Shown: positions 24,601 through 34,412, counted from the stretch's first letter. The stretch is DNA of 46,659 bases from an uncultured Prevotella sp. (GCA_900317405.1 ONGP01000024.1:1-46659); one strand, 5' to 3'. A program made the numbers and translations. Notes: generated by a model from the sequence alone, not told the origin.

Positions 24601-25725
24601 ATGCGTTTTACATTATCAAGTACAGCATTGAGCTCTAAGCTCGTCGCTCTATCGAGAGTAATTAACAGTAAGAATGCACTCCCAATCCTGGGCGACTTCT
24701 TATTCGAGATTGACGGTAACACTTTGTATCTGACAGCATCAGACTCAGAGAACGTAATGAAAACTCAGCTCGAACTGACAGAAAGCGACGGAAACTTCCG
24801 TTTTGCTATCGGAAACCACGACCTGCTCGAGGCCGTTAAGGGTTTCTCTGAGCAACCCATTACATTCGATGTGAATCTGGAGCAGAATCTGGTTAAGATC
24901 AGCTATCAGAACGGTCTGTTCTCACTGCCAGTAGACAATGCCGATGAGTATCCCGTTGCTCAGTCGGTAAATGAGTTTGCTAAGACAATCACATTGCCAA
25001 ACGCAGTTCTTGCAGAGAACATCAACCGCACCATCTTTGCCACAGCTCAGGACGAGTTGCGCCCCGTAATGAATGGTATTTACTTCGATCTTTCTGCAGA
25101 CAATCTGGCAATAGTTGCTTCTGACGGACACAAGTTGGTACGCAACAAGATCTTCAGCGTAAAGAGCGAAGAGCCCGCAGCATTCATCCTGCCTAAGAAG
25201 CCAGCCAGTCTGCTTAAGAACCTGCTTGGTAAGGACGGTGGTGATGTTACAATCCGTTTCGACGAGCGTAACGCAGAGATTAATTATGGCGACGGTGTCC
25301 TGCAGTGCCGCCTGATTGAGGGTCGTTATCCTAACTACAATTCTGTAATTCCACAGAATAATCCTAACGAGGTTCGTGTTGACCGTCTTGGTCTGCTTGC
25401 TGCACTCCGTCGTGTACAGCCATTTGCCAACGATTCCAGCAACCTGGTTCGTTTCCACGTTGAGGGCTCTACACTGCAGCTGGATGCTGAGGACTACGAC
25501 TTCTCAAAGACAGCCACAGAGCGCATGACTTGCGATTATAACGGTATGCCAATAACAATTGGCTTTAAGGGTAATGCCTTTATCGAGATTCTGGGCAATA
25601 TTGAGTGTCCTGATGTTGTAATTCAGTTGGCTGATTCTAGTCGTGCAGGATTGGTATTGCCAAACGAGCAGCCTGAGAATCAGGAGGTTCTGATGCTGAT
25701 GATGCCAATGCTTATTAACGCTTAA
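24601..25725 (+). CDS. dnaN: DNA polymerase III beta subunit (sliding clamp)
   Basis: A 374-residue protein of three clamp domains, with N-terminal MRFTLSSTALSSKLVALSRV and NALPILGDFLFEI, and C-terminal LMMPMLINA in place of the E. coli MPMRL end. It forms the ring that tethers polymerase III and repair enzymes to DNA. It starts a five-gene operon with the exonuclease, DUF4835, recN and a TPR protein, spaced 20, -4, 6 and 7 bases apart. The gene is not next to dnaA, which is usual for Bacteroidota. Confidence 0.96.
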   Translation: MRFTLSSTALSSKLVALSRVINSKNALPILGDFLFEIDGNTLYLTASDSENVMKTQLELTESDGNFRFAIGNHDLLEAVKGFSEQPITFDVNLEQNLVKISYQNGLFSLPVDNADEYPVAQSVNEFAKTITLPNAVLAENINRTIFATAQDELRPVMNGIYFDLSADNLAIVASDGHKLVRNKIFSVKSEEPAAFILPKKPASLLKNLLGKDGGDVTIRFDERNAEINYGDGVLQCRLIEGRYPNYNSVIPQNNPNEVRVDRLGLLAALRRVQPFANDSSNLVRFHVEGSTLQLDAEDYDFSKTATERMTCDYNGMPITIGFKGNAFIEILGNIECPDVVIQLADSSRAGLVLPNEQPENQEVLMLMMPMLINA

Positions 25726-25744
25726 ATAGTGGGGAGAAGAGAAA

Positions 25745-26602
25745 GTGAAGCTGAATCTTGTTAAACCACTGGTAATTTTTGATTTGGAGACTACGGGACT
25801 TGACTTGGTCAAGGACCGTATCATCCAGATTTCTTATATAAAAGTTAATCCCGACGGAAGTGAGGAACGTGGCAACGAACTGGTTAATCCAGAGAAACCT
25901 ATCGAACCAATCATCACTCAACTTACGGGAATATCTAACGAAGATGTAAAGGATAAACCAACATTCAAGCAGCTGGGCGCTGTATTGGCTGATAAGTTCA
26001 CAGGATGTGACTTTGCAGGTTTCAATTCTAACCACTTCGATATTCCCCTACTCGCTGAGGAATTTCTTCGCGCCGGAATCGACTTTGATTTCAGTAAATG
26101 TAAGATGATCGATGCTCAGACCATCTTCCACAAGATGGAACGCCGCAATCTGGCTGCCGCATATAAGTTCTATTGCGGACGTAAGATGGAGGAAGACTTC
26201 GAGGCACATCGTGCCGATCAGGATACTGAGGCTACATACCGTGTTCTTATGGGCGAGCTCGACAAGTATGCTCCTGGTGCCAATGAGGACCCGGATAAGG
26301 TGCTTGAGAACGATATGCAGAAACTTGCAGAATTCTCGCGTACAAATAACAATGTAGACTTTGCTGGTCGTATAGTTTGGGGAGAGGTAAAAGACCGCAA
26401 CGGTAACCCTGTTCTCGACGAAGAAGGCAATCCTAAGCTTACCGAGGTTTTTAACTTTGGAAAGCACAAAGGCATACCTGTAGCCGATGTGCTGCATATC
26501 GATCCTGGTTATTACAGCTGGATTCTGGCAGGCGACTTTACCTACAACACCAAGCAGGTGCTGACCAGAATTCGTCTACGTGAATCAAAGCTTAACGGAT
26601 GA
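25745..26602 (+). CDS. DnaQ-type 3'-5' exonuclease
   Basis: A 285-residue DEDD exonuclease. Exo I is VIFDLETTGLD (D13, E15), Exo II lies in GFNSNHFDIPLLAEE, and Exo III is HRADQDTEAT (DEDDh type). The C-terminal 60 residues (NFGKHKGIPVADVLHIDPGY, then SWIL) match the small domain found at the end of ExoX-type and related exonucleases. Start is GTG at 25745: no ATG exists before Exo I, and the spacing to dnaN is 20 bases. Co-transcription with the clamp gene suggests a proofreading or repair role, possibly as the epsilon subunit. Confidence 0.88.
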   Translation: MKLNLVKPLVIFDLETTGLDLVKDRIIQISYIKVNPDGSEERGNELVNPEKPIEPIITQLTGISNEDVKDKPTFKQLGAVLADKFTGCDFAGFNSNHFDIPLLAEEFLRAGIDFDFSKCKMIDAQTIFHKMERRNLAAAYKFYCGRKMEEDFEAHRADQDTEATYRVLMGELDKYAPGANEDPDKVLENDMQKLAEFSRTNNNVDFAGRIVWGEVKDRNGNPVLDEEGNPKLTEVFNFGKHKGIPVADVLHIDPGYYSWILAGDFTYNTKQVLTRIRLRESKLNG

Positions 26603-27507
26603 TAAAGAAGAAAGCTTTATTGACAGTAATACTTATGCTTGCAGTTCTTGGAATCAATGCCCAGGAACTGCAAGTTAAGGTTAACGTTAATCACAGCAAG
26701 ATTCAAGGTACCGATGCCAGCGTGTTTGAGAACCTGCAGCAGACCATGGAGCAGTTTATGAACGAGCGCACTTGGACCGAACTGCAGTTCCAGAAAAACG
26801 AGCGCATACAGGTAAACCTGAATATCACCGTAAACAAGTATAATCGCGACGAAAATCGCTTTGAGTGCACGGCACTTATACAGGCCAACCGTCCGGTGTA
26901 TAATTCTACATATGTCTCCACCTTATATAATAATAGGGATGCTAGCTTCAACTTCGACTTTCAGCAGTTTGACCAGTTGAACTTTGCCGAGGAGAATATC
27001 GACAACCAGCTGACCGCTCTCCTAGCCTATTACGCCATGCTGTTAATAGGCTTAGATCTGGACAGCTTTTCGCCTATGGGTGGAACCGATGTGCTGCAGC
27101 GCTGCCTGGTGCTGGTAAACAATGCGCAGAACTTGGGATTCCCTGGATGGAAATCATTTGAGGACAACCGCAATCGTTTTGCCATCATCAATGATTATCT
27201 GGACGAGGCAATGAAACCATTCCGCCAGTTGCAATACGATTATTATCGTAAGGGACTTGACGAGATGGCTAATAATGCAGAACGTGGACGCTCTGAGATT
27301 TCAACCGCTTTGGAGAACGACTTGCAGAAGGCTCATCAGGACAAGCCGCTAAGTCTGTTACCACAGATATGGACCGACTACAAGAAAGATGAGTTGGCAA
27401 GCATATACAAAGGCAAAGGTACTCAGAAGGAGAAACAGCGAATATACGACCTGCTGATGGCTATGAACGCATCGCAGAACAATACTTGGGAAAAAATAAC
27501 CAAATAG
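26599..27507 (+). CDS. DUF4835 family secreted protein
   Basis: A 302-residue protein with a signal peptide (MIKKKALLTVILMLAVLGINAQ), conserved across Bacteroidota next to recN. The body has LQVKVNVNHSKIQGTDASVF near the N-terminus and the DLDSFSPMGG segment in the middle. The function is unknown; periplasmic or outer-membrane-associated location is likely. Its ATG overlaps the exonuclease stop (ATGA). In relatives I recall coaBC lying just upstream of this gene; here the exonuclease takes that position. Confidence 0.8.
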   Translation: MIKKKALLTVILMLAVLGINAQELQVKVNVNHSKIQGTDASVFENLQQTMEQFMNERTWTELQFQKNERIQVNLNITVNKYNRDENRFECTALIQANRPVYNSTYVSTLYNNRDASFNFDFQQFDQLNFAEENIDNQLTALLAYYAMLLIGLDLDSFSPMGGTDVLQRCLVLVNNAQNLGFPGWKSFEDNRNRFAIINDYLDEAMKPFRQLQYDYYRKGLDEMANNAERGRSEISTALENDLQKAHQDKPLSLLPQIWTDYKKDELASIYKGKGTQKEKQRIYDLLMAMNASQNNTWEKITK

Positions 27508-27513
27508 ACCATT

Positions 27514-29172
27514 ATGCTTAAGCATTTATATATCAAGAACTTTACGCTGATTGACGAGCTCGACATTTCACTCTATGAGGGTTTCTCGGTAATCACTGGT
27601 GAGACTGGTGCCGGTAAGAGTATCATACTGGGCGCTATAGCCTTGCTGTTGGGGCAGCGTGCTGATTCTAAGACTATCAAACAGGGAGCCGACAAATGTG
27701 TGATCGAGGCTAACTTTGATCTGTCACGCTATGACATGCAGCCGTTTTTCGACGAGAACGACATTGAGTATGATGCAGGTGATTGTATCATCCGCCGCGA
27801 ACTGACTGCTGCAGGCAAGAGTCGTGCTTTCATCAACGACACTCCTGTGGCATTATCGATGCTGAAGGAGCTTGGCGACCAGTTGATGGATGTGCACTCA
27901 CAACACCAGAACCTGCTGCTCAACAAGCAAGACTTCCAGTTGGAGGTGGTTGATATTATAGCCGACGACGCTACGCAACTTGCTAAGTATCAGAGTACTT
28001 ATGCCGAATACCTTAAAGCAGAGAAAGAACTTGGCGAGATGATGCTTGCGATAGAGCGCAACCGTGAAAATCTTGATTTTCTACAGTTCCAATACGAAGA
28101 GTTGACCAATGCCAACCTGACCGAAGGCGAGCAGGAAGAACTAGAGCAGCGCAGCGAGACTATGGAGCACTCCGAGGATATCAAGAGCGCCCTGTACACC
28201 ACCGACAATGCTCTCTCGGGCGAACAGAACGGTGTGATAGAATCGCTACGCACATCTCTATCGGCACTGCGTAATATAGAGTCTGTGTATCCAGAGGTAA
28301 GTGAACTTATCCAGCGGATAGACAGTAGCTATATTGAACTGAAGGATGTTAGTCATGAAATTAGTAGTCTGCTAGAATCAGTTGACTTTGATCCAGCAGA
28401 ACTCGACCAAGTAAACAGCCGTCTGGACCGAATCTACGAACTCGAGAAGAAATATCATGTAGATACTGTAGAAGATATCATCGCGAAACGCGATTCTATC
28501 TATAAGCAGTTGGAGGCTATTCAAGGTGGCGACGAATCGCTCGACGTACTTAAGGCTCGAAGACATCAATTGGAAGAACAAGCCCGTAAGGAGGCTGAAG
28601 TGCTGACTAAACTGCGCACCAAGGCTGCCAAGACTATCGAAGCCGAGATGCAGAAGCGCCTGGTTCCTCTTGGAATGCCACATGTTCGCTTTAGCATCCA
28701 ACTGACTGCCGTTGAACTCGGAGCAAACGGTGCTGATAGGGTGTCATTCCTGTTCAGTGCTAACACGTCTACCCCACTCCAGCCCGTTTCGCAGGTTGCT
28801 TCGGGCGGTGAGATTGCACGTGTCATGCTGTCGCTCAAGGCAATGATTAGTGGTGCTGTAAAACTGCCAACAATCATATTCGATGAGATTGACACCGGTG
28901 TGAGCGGTAAGACTGCCGAGATGATGGCGCAGATAATGAAGGAGATGGGTAATCATGGCCGACAGGTTATCAGCATTACCCACCTACCCCAGATTGCTGC
29001 ACTTGGATCGGTACACTATAAGGTTGAGAAAAACGAGACCGCAAGCGGCACAACCAGTAAGATGCGACAACTTAATGACGATGAGCGTGTGCGCGAGATA
29101 GCACAGATGCTTAGCGGCAGCGATGTGTCGGAAGCCGCCATACAAAATGCAAAAGAACTTTTGAAACATTAA
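27514..29172 (+). CDS. recN: DNA repair protein RecN
   Basis: A 552-residue SMC-like ATPase: Walker A GETGAGKSIILGAI near residue 30, two coiled-coil arms (about 155-390), signature VASGGEIARVMLSLK, and Walker B PTIIFDEIDTGVSG with the D-loop. It acts early in double-strand break repair, holding DNA ends. It starts 6 bases after the DUF4835 stop and ends 7 bases before the TPR gene. Co-expression with the clamp, without a visible LexA-type box, suggests constitutive rather than SOS control. Confidence 0.95.
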   Translation: MLKHLYIKNFTLIDELDISLYEGFSVITGETGAGKSIILGAIALLLGQRADSKTIKQGADKCVIEANFDLSRYDMQPFFDENDIEYDAGDCIIRRELTAAGKSRAFINDTPVALSMLKELGDQLMDVHSQHQNLLLNKQDFQLEVVDIIADDATQLAKYQSTYAEYLKAEKELGEMMLAIERNRENLDFLQFQYEELTNANLTEGEQEELEQRSETMEHSEDIKSALYTTDNALSGEQNGVIESLRTSLSALRNIESVYPEVSELIQRIDSSYIELKDVSHEISSLLESVDFDPAELDQVNSRLDRIYELEKKYHVDTVEDIIAKRDSIYKQLEAIQGGDESLDVLKARRHQLEEQARKEAEVLTKLRTKAAKTIEAEMQKRLVPLGMPHVRFSIQLTAVELGANGADRVSFLFSANTSTPLQPVSQVASGGEIARVMLSLKAMISGAVKLPTIIFDEIDTGVSGKTAEMMAQIMKEMGNHGRQVISITHLPQIAALGSVHYKVEKNETASGTTSKMRQLNDDERVREIAQMLSGSDVSEAAIQNAKELLKH

Positions 29173-29179
29173 TATCATT

Positions 29180-30841
29180 ATGAAGAAAAGAATAATACTT
29201 ATTATACTGGCAACATTGCCATTATTGGCTATGGCCCAGCCTGCTTGGGTAAAGAAGGCCACAAAATCAGTGTTTACACTTAAGACATTTGCCGAGGATG
29301 GTTCGCTGATAGGTAGCAGCAACGGATTCTTTACCAGTGCAAATGGCGATGCAGTAAGTAACTTCACCCCATTCAAGGGCGCTGCTCGTGCAGTGGTTAT
29401 CGATGCTGCAGGTAAGGAGATGCCAGTGGTCAGCATCGTTGGTGTAAACGATATGTACGATGTGGTAAAGTTCCGTGTCAGCGGCAAGACTCAGCCTCTC
29501 ACCATCAGCACCGGTGCAACTACAGTTGGTTCTCAGGTTTGGTTGTTGCCATATCATGAGGTAAAGGCTGTGCCAGCAGGTGTCGTTCGTAAGGCCGAGA
29601 CATTTCAGGGCGAATACGAGTACTACACCGTAGCAATGACCATGCCCGCCAATACCGTTAGTACACCGCTGATTAATCAGGCTGGTCAGGTTATCGGACT
29701 GATGCAGCAGCCTGCCAGCGACAAGGATACACTGAGCTATGCAGTTAGCGCCCGCTTTGCCGATTCGCTTAAGGTTTCTGGTTTTGGTATGAACGAGGCC
29801 ACACTGCTGATGACAAAGATTAAGAAGGAACTGCCTGACGACCTGAAAGAAGCTGTGCTGGCACTCTATATGGCCAACACCCGTCAGGATTCTGCTGCAT
29901 ATGTTGCTCTGATTGAGGACTTTATCACAAAGTTCCCAAAAGCAGCCGAAGGCTATCTGTATCGCGCCCAACTTAAGGCTGGCAACAATGATTTTGCCGG
30001 TGCCGAGAGCGACATGGAGATAATGATCAAGAATGCCACCGATAAGGACGACGCACATTATAACTATGCGCGCATGATTTATAACAAGAACATTTTCCAG
30101 GCCGACCAGAAATACGACAACTGGAGTATGGACAAGGCGCTCGACGAGATTCGACTGGCCAACACTCTTAATCCACAGCCAATGTATCGTCAGATGGAAG
30201 GTAATATTCTGTATGCACAGAAGAAGTATGCCGAGGCTTACGACATCTACAACCAGCTTACCACCACCAATCTTAAGAGTGCCGAAGTATTCTTCAGTGC
30301 TGCACGTTGCAAGGAGATGCTAAAGGATACCACAGCCATGCTGGCTCTGATGGATAGCGCTATGAGCACCTTAACCAAGCCTTACCTCAAGGAGGCTGCT
30401 CCATACCTGTGGGCACGTGCTCAGGCACGTATGGGTGCAAAAAAGTTCCGCGAAGCCATTGCCGACATGAACGACTACGAGGAGCTGATGATGGCAAACA
30501 TAAACGACAATTTCTACTACATCCGTCATCAAGCAGAAATCGAGGGACGTCTGTATCAGCAGGCTCTCAATGATATCACCCGCGCCATCGTAATGAATCC
30601 CAAGGAGACATTCTATTATGCCGAGAAGGCTTCGCTCGAGATACGTGTCGGCATGTACGACAATGCGATTGCTACGGCCAAGGAGAGTCTGAGTATTGAT
30701 CCTAACGACAGCGATGGCTATATGTTCCTAGGTGTGGCACAATGCCTGAAGGGCAACAAGAAAGAAGGAATACCCAACCTTCAGAAAGCCAAGGATATGG
30801 GTAACCTGCAAGCCGAGAAGCTAATCGAGAAATATAAATAA
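29180..30841 (+). CDS. Secreted protein: inactive trypsin-like domain fused to TPR repeats
   Basis: A 553-residue protein with signal peptide (residues 1-19, cut before QPAW). Residues about 24-195 follow the HtrA/trypsin fold (VFTLKTFAEDGSLIGSSNGF, SIVGVNDMYDVVKFRV, TPLINQAGQVIGLM). The catalytic His position falls in SNFTPF and the GNSGGP nucleophile loop reads NTVSTP, so two of three triad residues are missing; D94 remains. Residues about 215-553 are tetratricopeptide repeats. It probably acts as a periplasmic scaffold rather than a protease. It is the last gene of the dnaN operon, ahead of a strong terminator. Confidence 0.75.
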   Translation: MKKRIILIILATLPLLAMAQPAWVKKATKSVFTLKTFAEDGSLIGSSNGFFTSANGDAVSNFTPFKGAARAVVIDAAGKEMPVVSIVGVNDMYDVVKFRVSGKTQPLTISTGATTVGSQVWLLPYHEVKAVPAGVVRKAETFQGEYEYYTVAMTMPANTVSTPLINQAGQVIGLMQQPASDKDTLSYAVSARFADSLKVSGFGMNEATLLMTKIKKELPDDLKEAVLALYMANTRQDSAAYVALIEDFITKFPKAAEGYLYRAQLKAGNNDFAGAESDMEIMIKNATDKDDAHYNYARMIYNKNIFQADQKYDNWSMDKALDEIRLANTLNPQPMYRQMEGNILYAQKKYAEAYDIYNQLTTTNLKSAEVFFSAARCKEMLKDTTAMLALMDSAMSTLTKPYLKEAAPYLWARAQARMGAKKFREAIADMNDYEELMMANINDNFYYIRHQAEIEGRLYQQALNDITRAIVMNPKETFYYAEKASLEIRVGMYDNAIATAKESLSIDPNDSDGYMFLGVAQCLKGNKKEGIPNLQKAKDMGNLQAEKLIEKYK

Positions 30842-30842
30842 A

Positions 30843-30880
30843 AAAAAACTCTCCTGAAATAATCCAGGAGAGTTTTTTTA
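30843..30880. terminator. Bidirectional intrinsic terminator (dnaN operon / dnaB operon)
   Basis: ACTCTCCTG (30848-30856) and CAGGAGAGT (30865-30873) form a perfect 9-bp stem with an A run before and seven T after. Confidence 0.92.
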
Positions 30881-30883
30881 TTC

Positions 30884-32392
30884 TTAGAACGGTAGTGGTC
30901 CGTCTGGTAATGGTGGCATCATAGGATTGTCATCACCATTAAGTTTCGAACCGATAATCTCGCCGCCACCCATTGGGGCACGATTATCGATAGTCTTCTC
31001 CTCAGGATTCTCAAATCTGGTAAATTCACCGCGGAATGTCAGCAGCACATCGCCCGTGGCACCCTTACGGTGCTTGGCTATGATAATCTGCGCCATGCCG
31101 TGCAGGTCGCGACCATTGTCATCCTGATAAATGTGATAGTACTCAGGACGGTGAACAAACAATACCATGTCGGCATCCTGCTCGATGGCTCCCGACTCAC
31201 GCAGGTCTGACAGCTGCGGACGCTTACCTTCCAGTCCCTCACGGCTCTCAACACCACGGTTAAGCTGACTGAGCGCCAGGATAGGAATATTCAACTCCTT
31301 GGCCAAACCTTTTAGCGAACGAGATATGGTCGACACCTCTTCCTGTCGGCTGCTGAATCGCATACCGTTGGCATTCATCAGCTGCAGATAGTCGATCATT
31401 ATCAGTTTGATGCCGTGCTCACGAACCAGTCTTCGAGCCTTGGTACGAAGCTCGAAAACCGAAAGACCAGGAGTATCATCCACATACAGCGGTGCTCCCA
31501 GCAGCTGGTTGATATTCTTATCCAGTCGCTCCCATTCATCACGCTGCAGCTGTCCGTTCAATATCTTCGAGCCCTGAATTTCGCAAGCGTTAGATATCAG
31601 ACGGTTTACCAACTGAACGTTCGACATTTCGAGCGAGAAGAAAGCCATAGGCTGTCGCAGGTCGGCTGCAATATTCTTGGCCATCGATAGTGCAAACGAT
31701 GTCTTACCCATCGCAGGACGTCCGGCAATGATTACCAGGTCGGAAGCCTGCCAACCACTGGTGATGTCATCCAGCTTATAATATCCGGTCGATACACCTG
31801 TCAGTCCGTCGGTGTTCTTGGCAGCATCCTGAATACCCTTAACCGCCTGAGCGATAACTGGGTCAATGGCAGTATAGTCCTTCTTCATGTTGTGCTGCGA
31901 CAGTTCGAACAGCGACCCCTCGGCCTCCTGCATCAGGTCTTCCACATCGATTGTCTCGTCGAAAGCCTTGGTCTGAATCATGCTCGAGAATGAAATCAGC
32001 TGACGTGCCAGCGACTTCTGTGCAATTACGTTTGCATGATACTCGATGTTGGCCGACGTAGCTACACCCGAACTAAGCTCGGCGATATATCCCGGACCTC
32101 CCACCTGCTCCAGGTTGCCGCTCTTGGCCAGCTGGTCGGTTACGGTAAGCATGTCAACAGGCTTTTCCTCCATACTCAGGTCGCGTATGGCGGCATAAAC
32201 CATCTGGTTGCGGGGTTCGTAGAAACTCTCGGGGCGCAGTATCTCGCAGACTATAGCATACGCGTCCTTATCAATCATCAGCGCACCAAGCACTGCCTTC
32301 TCCATCTCGGTAGCCTGCGGCTGCAGATGACCGTACGTAGGATCGAGCGGTTGGTTGCTCTTTCTTCGTCTATTATTTGTTTGTTCTGCCAT
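30884..32392 (-). CDS. dnaB: Replicative DNA helicase
   Basis: A 502-residue RecA-fold hexameric helicase. The N-terminal domain (PQATEMEKAVLGALMIDKDA) binds primase. Walker A is IIAGRPAMGKTSFALS, Walker B lies in IKLIMIDYLQLM, and the arginine-finger region is near LRESGAIEQDADMVLFVHR. No intein is present. It is the last gene of the rarA-TRIC-dnaB run, 15 bases after the TRIC gene, ending at the shared terminator. The extra C-terminal Pro/Gly tail is common in Bacteroidales. Confidence 0.95.
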   Translation of the reverse strand: MAEQTNNRRRKSNQPLDPTYGHLQPQATEMEKAVLGALMIDKDAYAIVCEILRPESFYEPRNQMVYAAIRDLSMEEKPVDMLTVTDQLAKSGNLEQVGGPGYIAELSSGVATSANIEYHANVIAQKSLARQLISFSSMIQTKAFDETIDVEDLMQEAEGSLFELSQHNMKKDYTAIDPVIAQAVKGIQDAAKNTDGLTGVSTGYYKLDDITSGWQASDLVIIAGRPAMGKTSFALSMAKNIAADLRQPMAFFSLEMSNVQLVNRLISNACEIQGSKILNGQLQRDEWERLDKNINQLLGAPLYVDDTPGLSVFELRTKARRLVREHGIKLIMIDYLQLMNANGMRFSSRQEEVSTISRSLKGLAKELNIPILALSQLNRGVESREGLEGKRPQLSDLRESGAIEQDADMVLFVHRPEYYHIYQDDNGRDLHGMAQIIIAKHRKGATGDVLLTFRGEFTRFENPEEKTIDNRAPMGGGEIIGSKLNGDDNPMMPPLPDGPLPF

Positions 32393-32407
32393 ATATGTTA
32401 CTAAGTT

Positions 32408-33022
32408 TTATTTCTCTTTCAATACCGGGAGCGACAGGTGATAGCGCACAGCCAGGAAACGTATCAGACATGTCACTGCAAAGCTGATACCGGCACTAAT
32501 CTCTGCGGGCATCCCAAGTTCTGCCAGTCCCCAATATGCCACACCACCTACAACACAGGCCATGGCATATATCTCCTTGTGGAAGATAACCGGCTCGTTG
32601 TTAAGCAGTACGTCGCGGATAACTCCACCGGCCGAACCGGTGATGCAGCCCATGATGATAGCCACCCAGAATGGCTGTCCGAAGGCCAGACTCTTTTGTA
32701 TACCGGCGATGGTGAATAGTGCCAATCCAAGCGTGTCGAACACAAACCAGGCATTCTTAAGCGGTTCCATCCACTTGCCAAACAGCACTACGGTGATGAG
32801 TGCCACTGCTGTACATATCAGATATATCGGGTTGGTCATCCAGAACGGTGTGGTGCCCAGCATCACGTCGCGGATGGTACCGCCGCCGATGGCCACAGCC
32901 ACACCGCACACATAACCACCGAACCAGTCGAAGCGCTTGGCGGCAGCATGCCTGATACCAGATATGGCGAAGGCAAATGTACCCAATAGTTCTATAAATG
33001 CTATTATAAGATTTTGCTCCAT
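32408..33022 (-). CDS. TRIC-type cation channel (UPF0126 family)
   Basis: A 204-residue membrane protein with two homologous halves of three helices. Each begins with a glycine-rich helix: GGYVCGVAVAIGGGTIRDVML and MGCITGSAGGVIRDVLLNNE. The paired GGG/AGG-x-IRDV motifs define the family, whose prokaryotic members are trimeric potassium-permeable channels. Physiological role in bacteria is unclear. It sits 5 bases after rarA and 15 bases before dnaB, most likely by convenience of operon packing. Confidence 0.88.
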   Translation of the reverse strand: MEQNLIIAFIELLGTFAFAISGIRHAAAKRFDWFGGYVCGVAVAIGGGTIRDVMLGTTPFWMTNPIYLICTAVALITVVLFGKWMEPLKNAWFVFDTLGLALFTIAGIQKSLAFGQPFWVAIIMGCITGSAGGVIRDVLLNNEPVIFHKEIYAMACVVGGVAYWGLAELGMPAEISAGISFAVTCLIRFLAVRYHLSLPVLKEK

Positions 33023-33027
33023 AATGA

Positions 33028-34302
33028 TTAATCCTCGTATCGTTTACCCCAGTAGTTCACCATCCGCTGATACATCTTTTCCTCGGTGGGGTTATGCTGT
33101 CCGTGCCAAAGGCGCTCGTTTTGCAGTGCATCGGGCATGTACTGCTGCGGTGTAAAATGGCCGGCAAAGTCGTGGGGGTATTTGTAGCCGTCGTGATAGC
33201 CCAGTTCCTTCATCAGTTGTGTAGGCGCGTTGCGGATGGGCAGCGGCACGGGCTGATTGCCGGTACGGCGCACCAGGTCGAGTGCTGCGTCTACGCCCAG
33301 ATAGGCACTGTTGCTCTTTGGCGATGTGGCTAGATAAACCGTGGCCTCGGCCAAGGGGATTCTGCCCTCGGGCCAGCCTATCTTCATCACTGCGTCGAAT
33401 GCGGCATTGGCCAGCAGCAGAGCGTTAGGATTAGCCAGACCGATATCTTCGCTGGCACTTATCACCAGTCGGCGGGCAATGAACTGCGGGTCTTCGCCAC
33501 CCTCAATCATTCGGGCCAACCAATACAGCGCAGCATCAGGATCAGAACCGCGAATACTCTTGATAAATGCCGAGATGATGTCGTAGTGCATCTCGCCGTC
33601 CTTATCGTATGCCAACGGGTTCTGCTGCAGACGATTCACAACCTTCTCGTCGGTAATAACGACTTCATCCGATGATTCAGCCTCGATTACCAACTCCAAG
33701 ATATTCAGTAACTTACGCGCATCGCCTCCGCTGTATCGAAGCATAGCTCCTGTCTCCTGTAGCACTATGTTGCGCTCCTTCAGTATCGAGTCGGTATGTA
33801 TGGCTCGGTCGATAAGCTTCAGCAGATCATCCTTCTCGAGCGACTTGAGTACATACAGTTGGCATCGCGACAGCAACGGGCGTATCACCTCGAACGACGG
33901 ATTCTCGGTAGTGGCACCTATCAGCGTAACAATACCCTTCTCGACCGCACCCAGAAGCGAATCCTGTTGCGATTTCGAAAAACGATGTATCTCGTCTATA
34001 AATAAAATAGGTGAAGCCTCGTTGAAGAACCGTCCCTTCTGCGCTTTCTCTATCACATCGCGTACATCCTTCACACCGCTGGTCACAGCCGACAGGGTGT
34101 AGAATGGAGTCTCCAAACGGTGAGCGATGATCTGGGCCAGTGTGGTTTTGCCCACTCCTGGAGGGCCCCAGAGTATGAACGACGGTATGCGTCCTGCGTC
34201 GATCATCTTACGCAGAACAGCCCCCTCGCCCACCAAGTGTTCTTGTCCGATATACTCGTCTAAAGTGCGAGGTCTGAGTCTTTCAGCCAATGGTTGTGCC
34301 AT
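33028..34302 (-). CDS. rarA: Replication-associated recombination protein A (RarA/MgsA)
   Basis: A 424-residue AAA+ ATPase: PLAERLRPRTLDEYIGQEHL at the start, Walker [16 protein letters not shown], Walker B PILFIDEIHRFSKSQQD, sensor 1 TLIGATTENPSFEV. The C-terminal tetramerisation region includes SIRGSDPDAALYWLARMIEGGEDP. It acts at stalled replication forks. It is the first gene of the operon with the TRIC channel and dnaB, with promoter box TAACTTTG on minus at 34313-34320. Confidence 0.95.
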   Translation of the reverse strand: MAQPLAERLRPRTLDEYIGQEHLVGEGAVLRKMIDAGRIPSFILWGPPGVGKTTLAQIIAHRLETPFYTLSAVTSGVKDVRDVIEKAQKGRFFNEASPILFIDEIHRFSKSQQDSLLGAVEKGIVTLIGATTENPSFEVIRPLLSRCQLYVLKSLEKDDLLKLIDRAIHTDSILKERNIVLQETGAMLRYSGGDARKLLNILELVIEAESSDEVVITDEKVVNRLQQNPLAYDKDGEMHYDIISAFIKSIRGSDPDAALYWLARMIEGGEDPQFIARRLVISASEDIGLANPNALLLANAAFDAVMKIGWPEGRIPLAEATVYLATSPKSNSAYLGVDAALDLVRRTGNQPVPLPIRNAPTQLMKELGYHDGYKYPHDFAGHFTPQQYMPDALQNERLWHGQHNPTEEKMYQRMVNYWGKRYED

Positions 34303-34312
34303 AATTCGGGCA

Positions 34313-34320
34313 CAAAGTTA
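34313..34320 (-). promoter_or_regulatory. Promoter -7 box of the rarA operon
   Basis: CAAAGTTA reads TAACTTTG on minus, within 10-18 bases of the ATG, so the leader is only a few bases long. Confidence 0.6.
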
Positions 34321-34383
34321 CGTTAAATTACGATAATTACAAAAAATTATGCCCAAAAACTTGCTAATAAAAAATAAAGTGGT

Positions 34384-34391
34384 TAAATTTG
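34384..34391 (+). promoter_or_regulatory. Promoter -7 box of the acidic-tail gene
   Basis: TAAATTTG, with TTG at 34362-34364 near the -33 position, about 21 bases before the ATG at 34413. Confidence 0.6.
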
Positions 34392-34412
34392 CACCATATT
34401 TAGAAGAATAAT

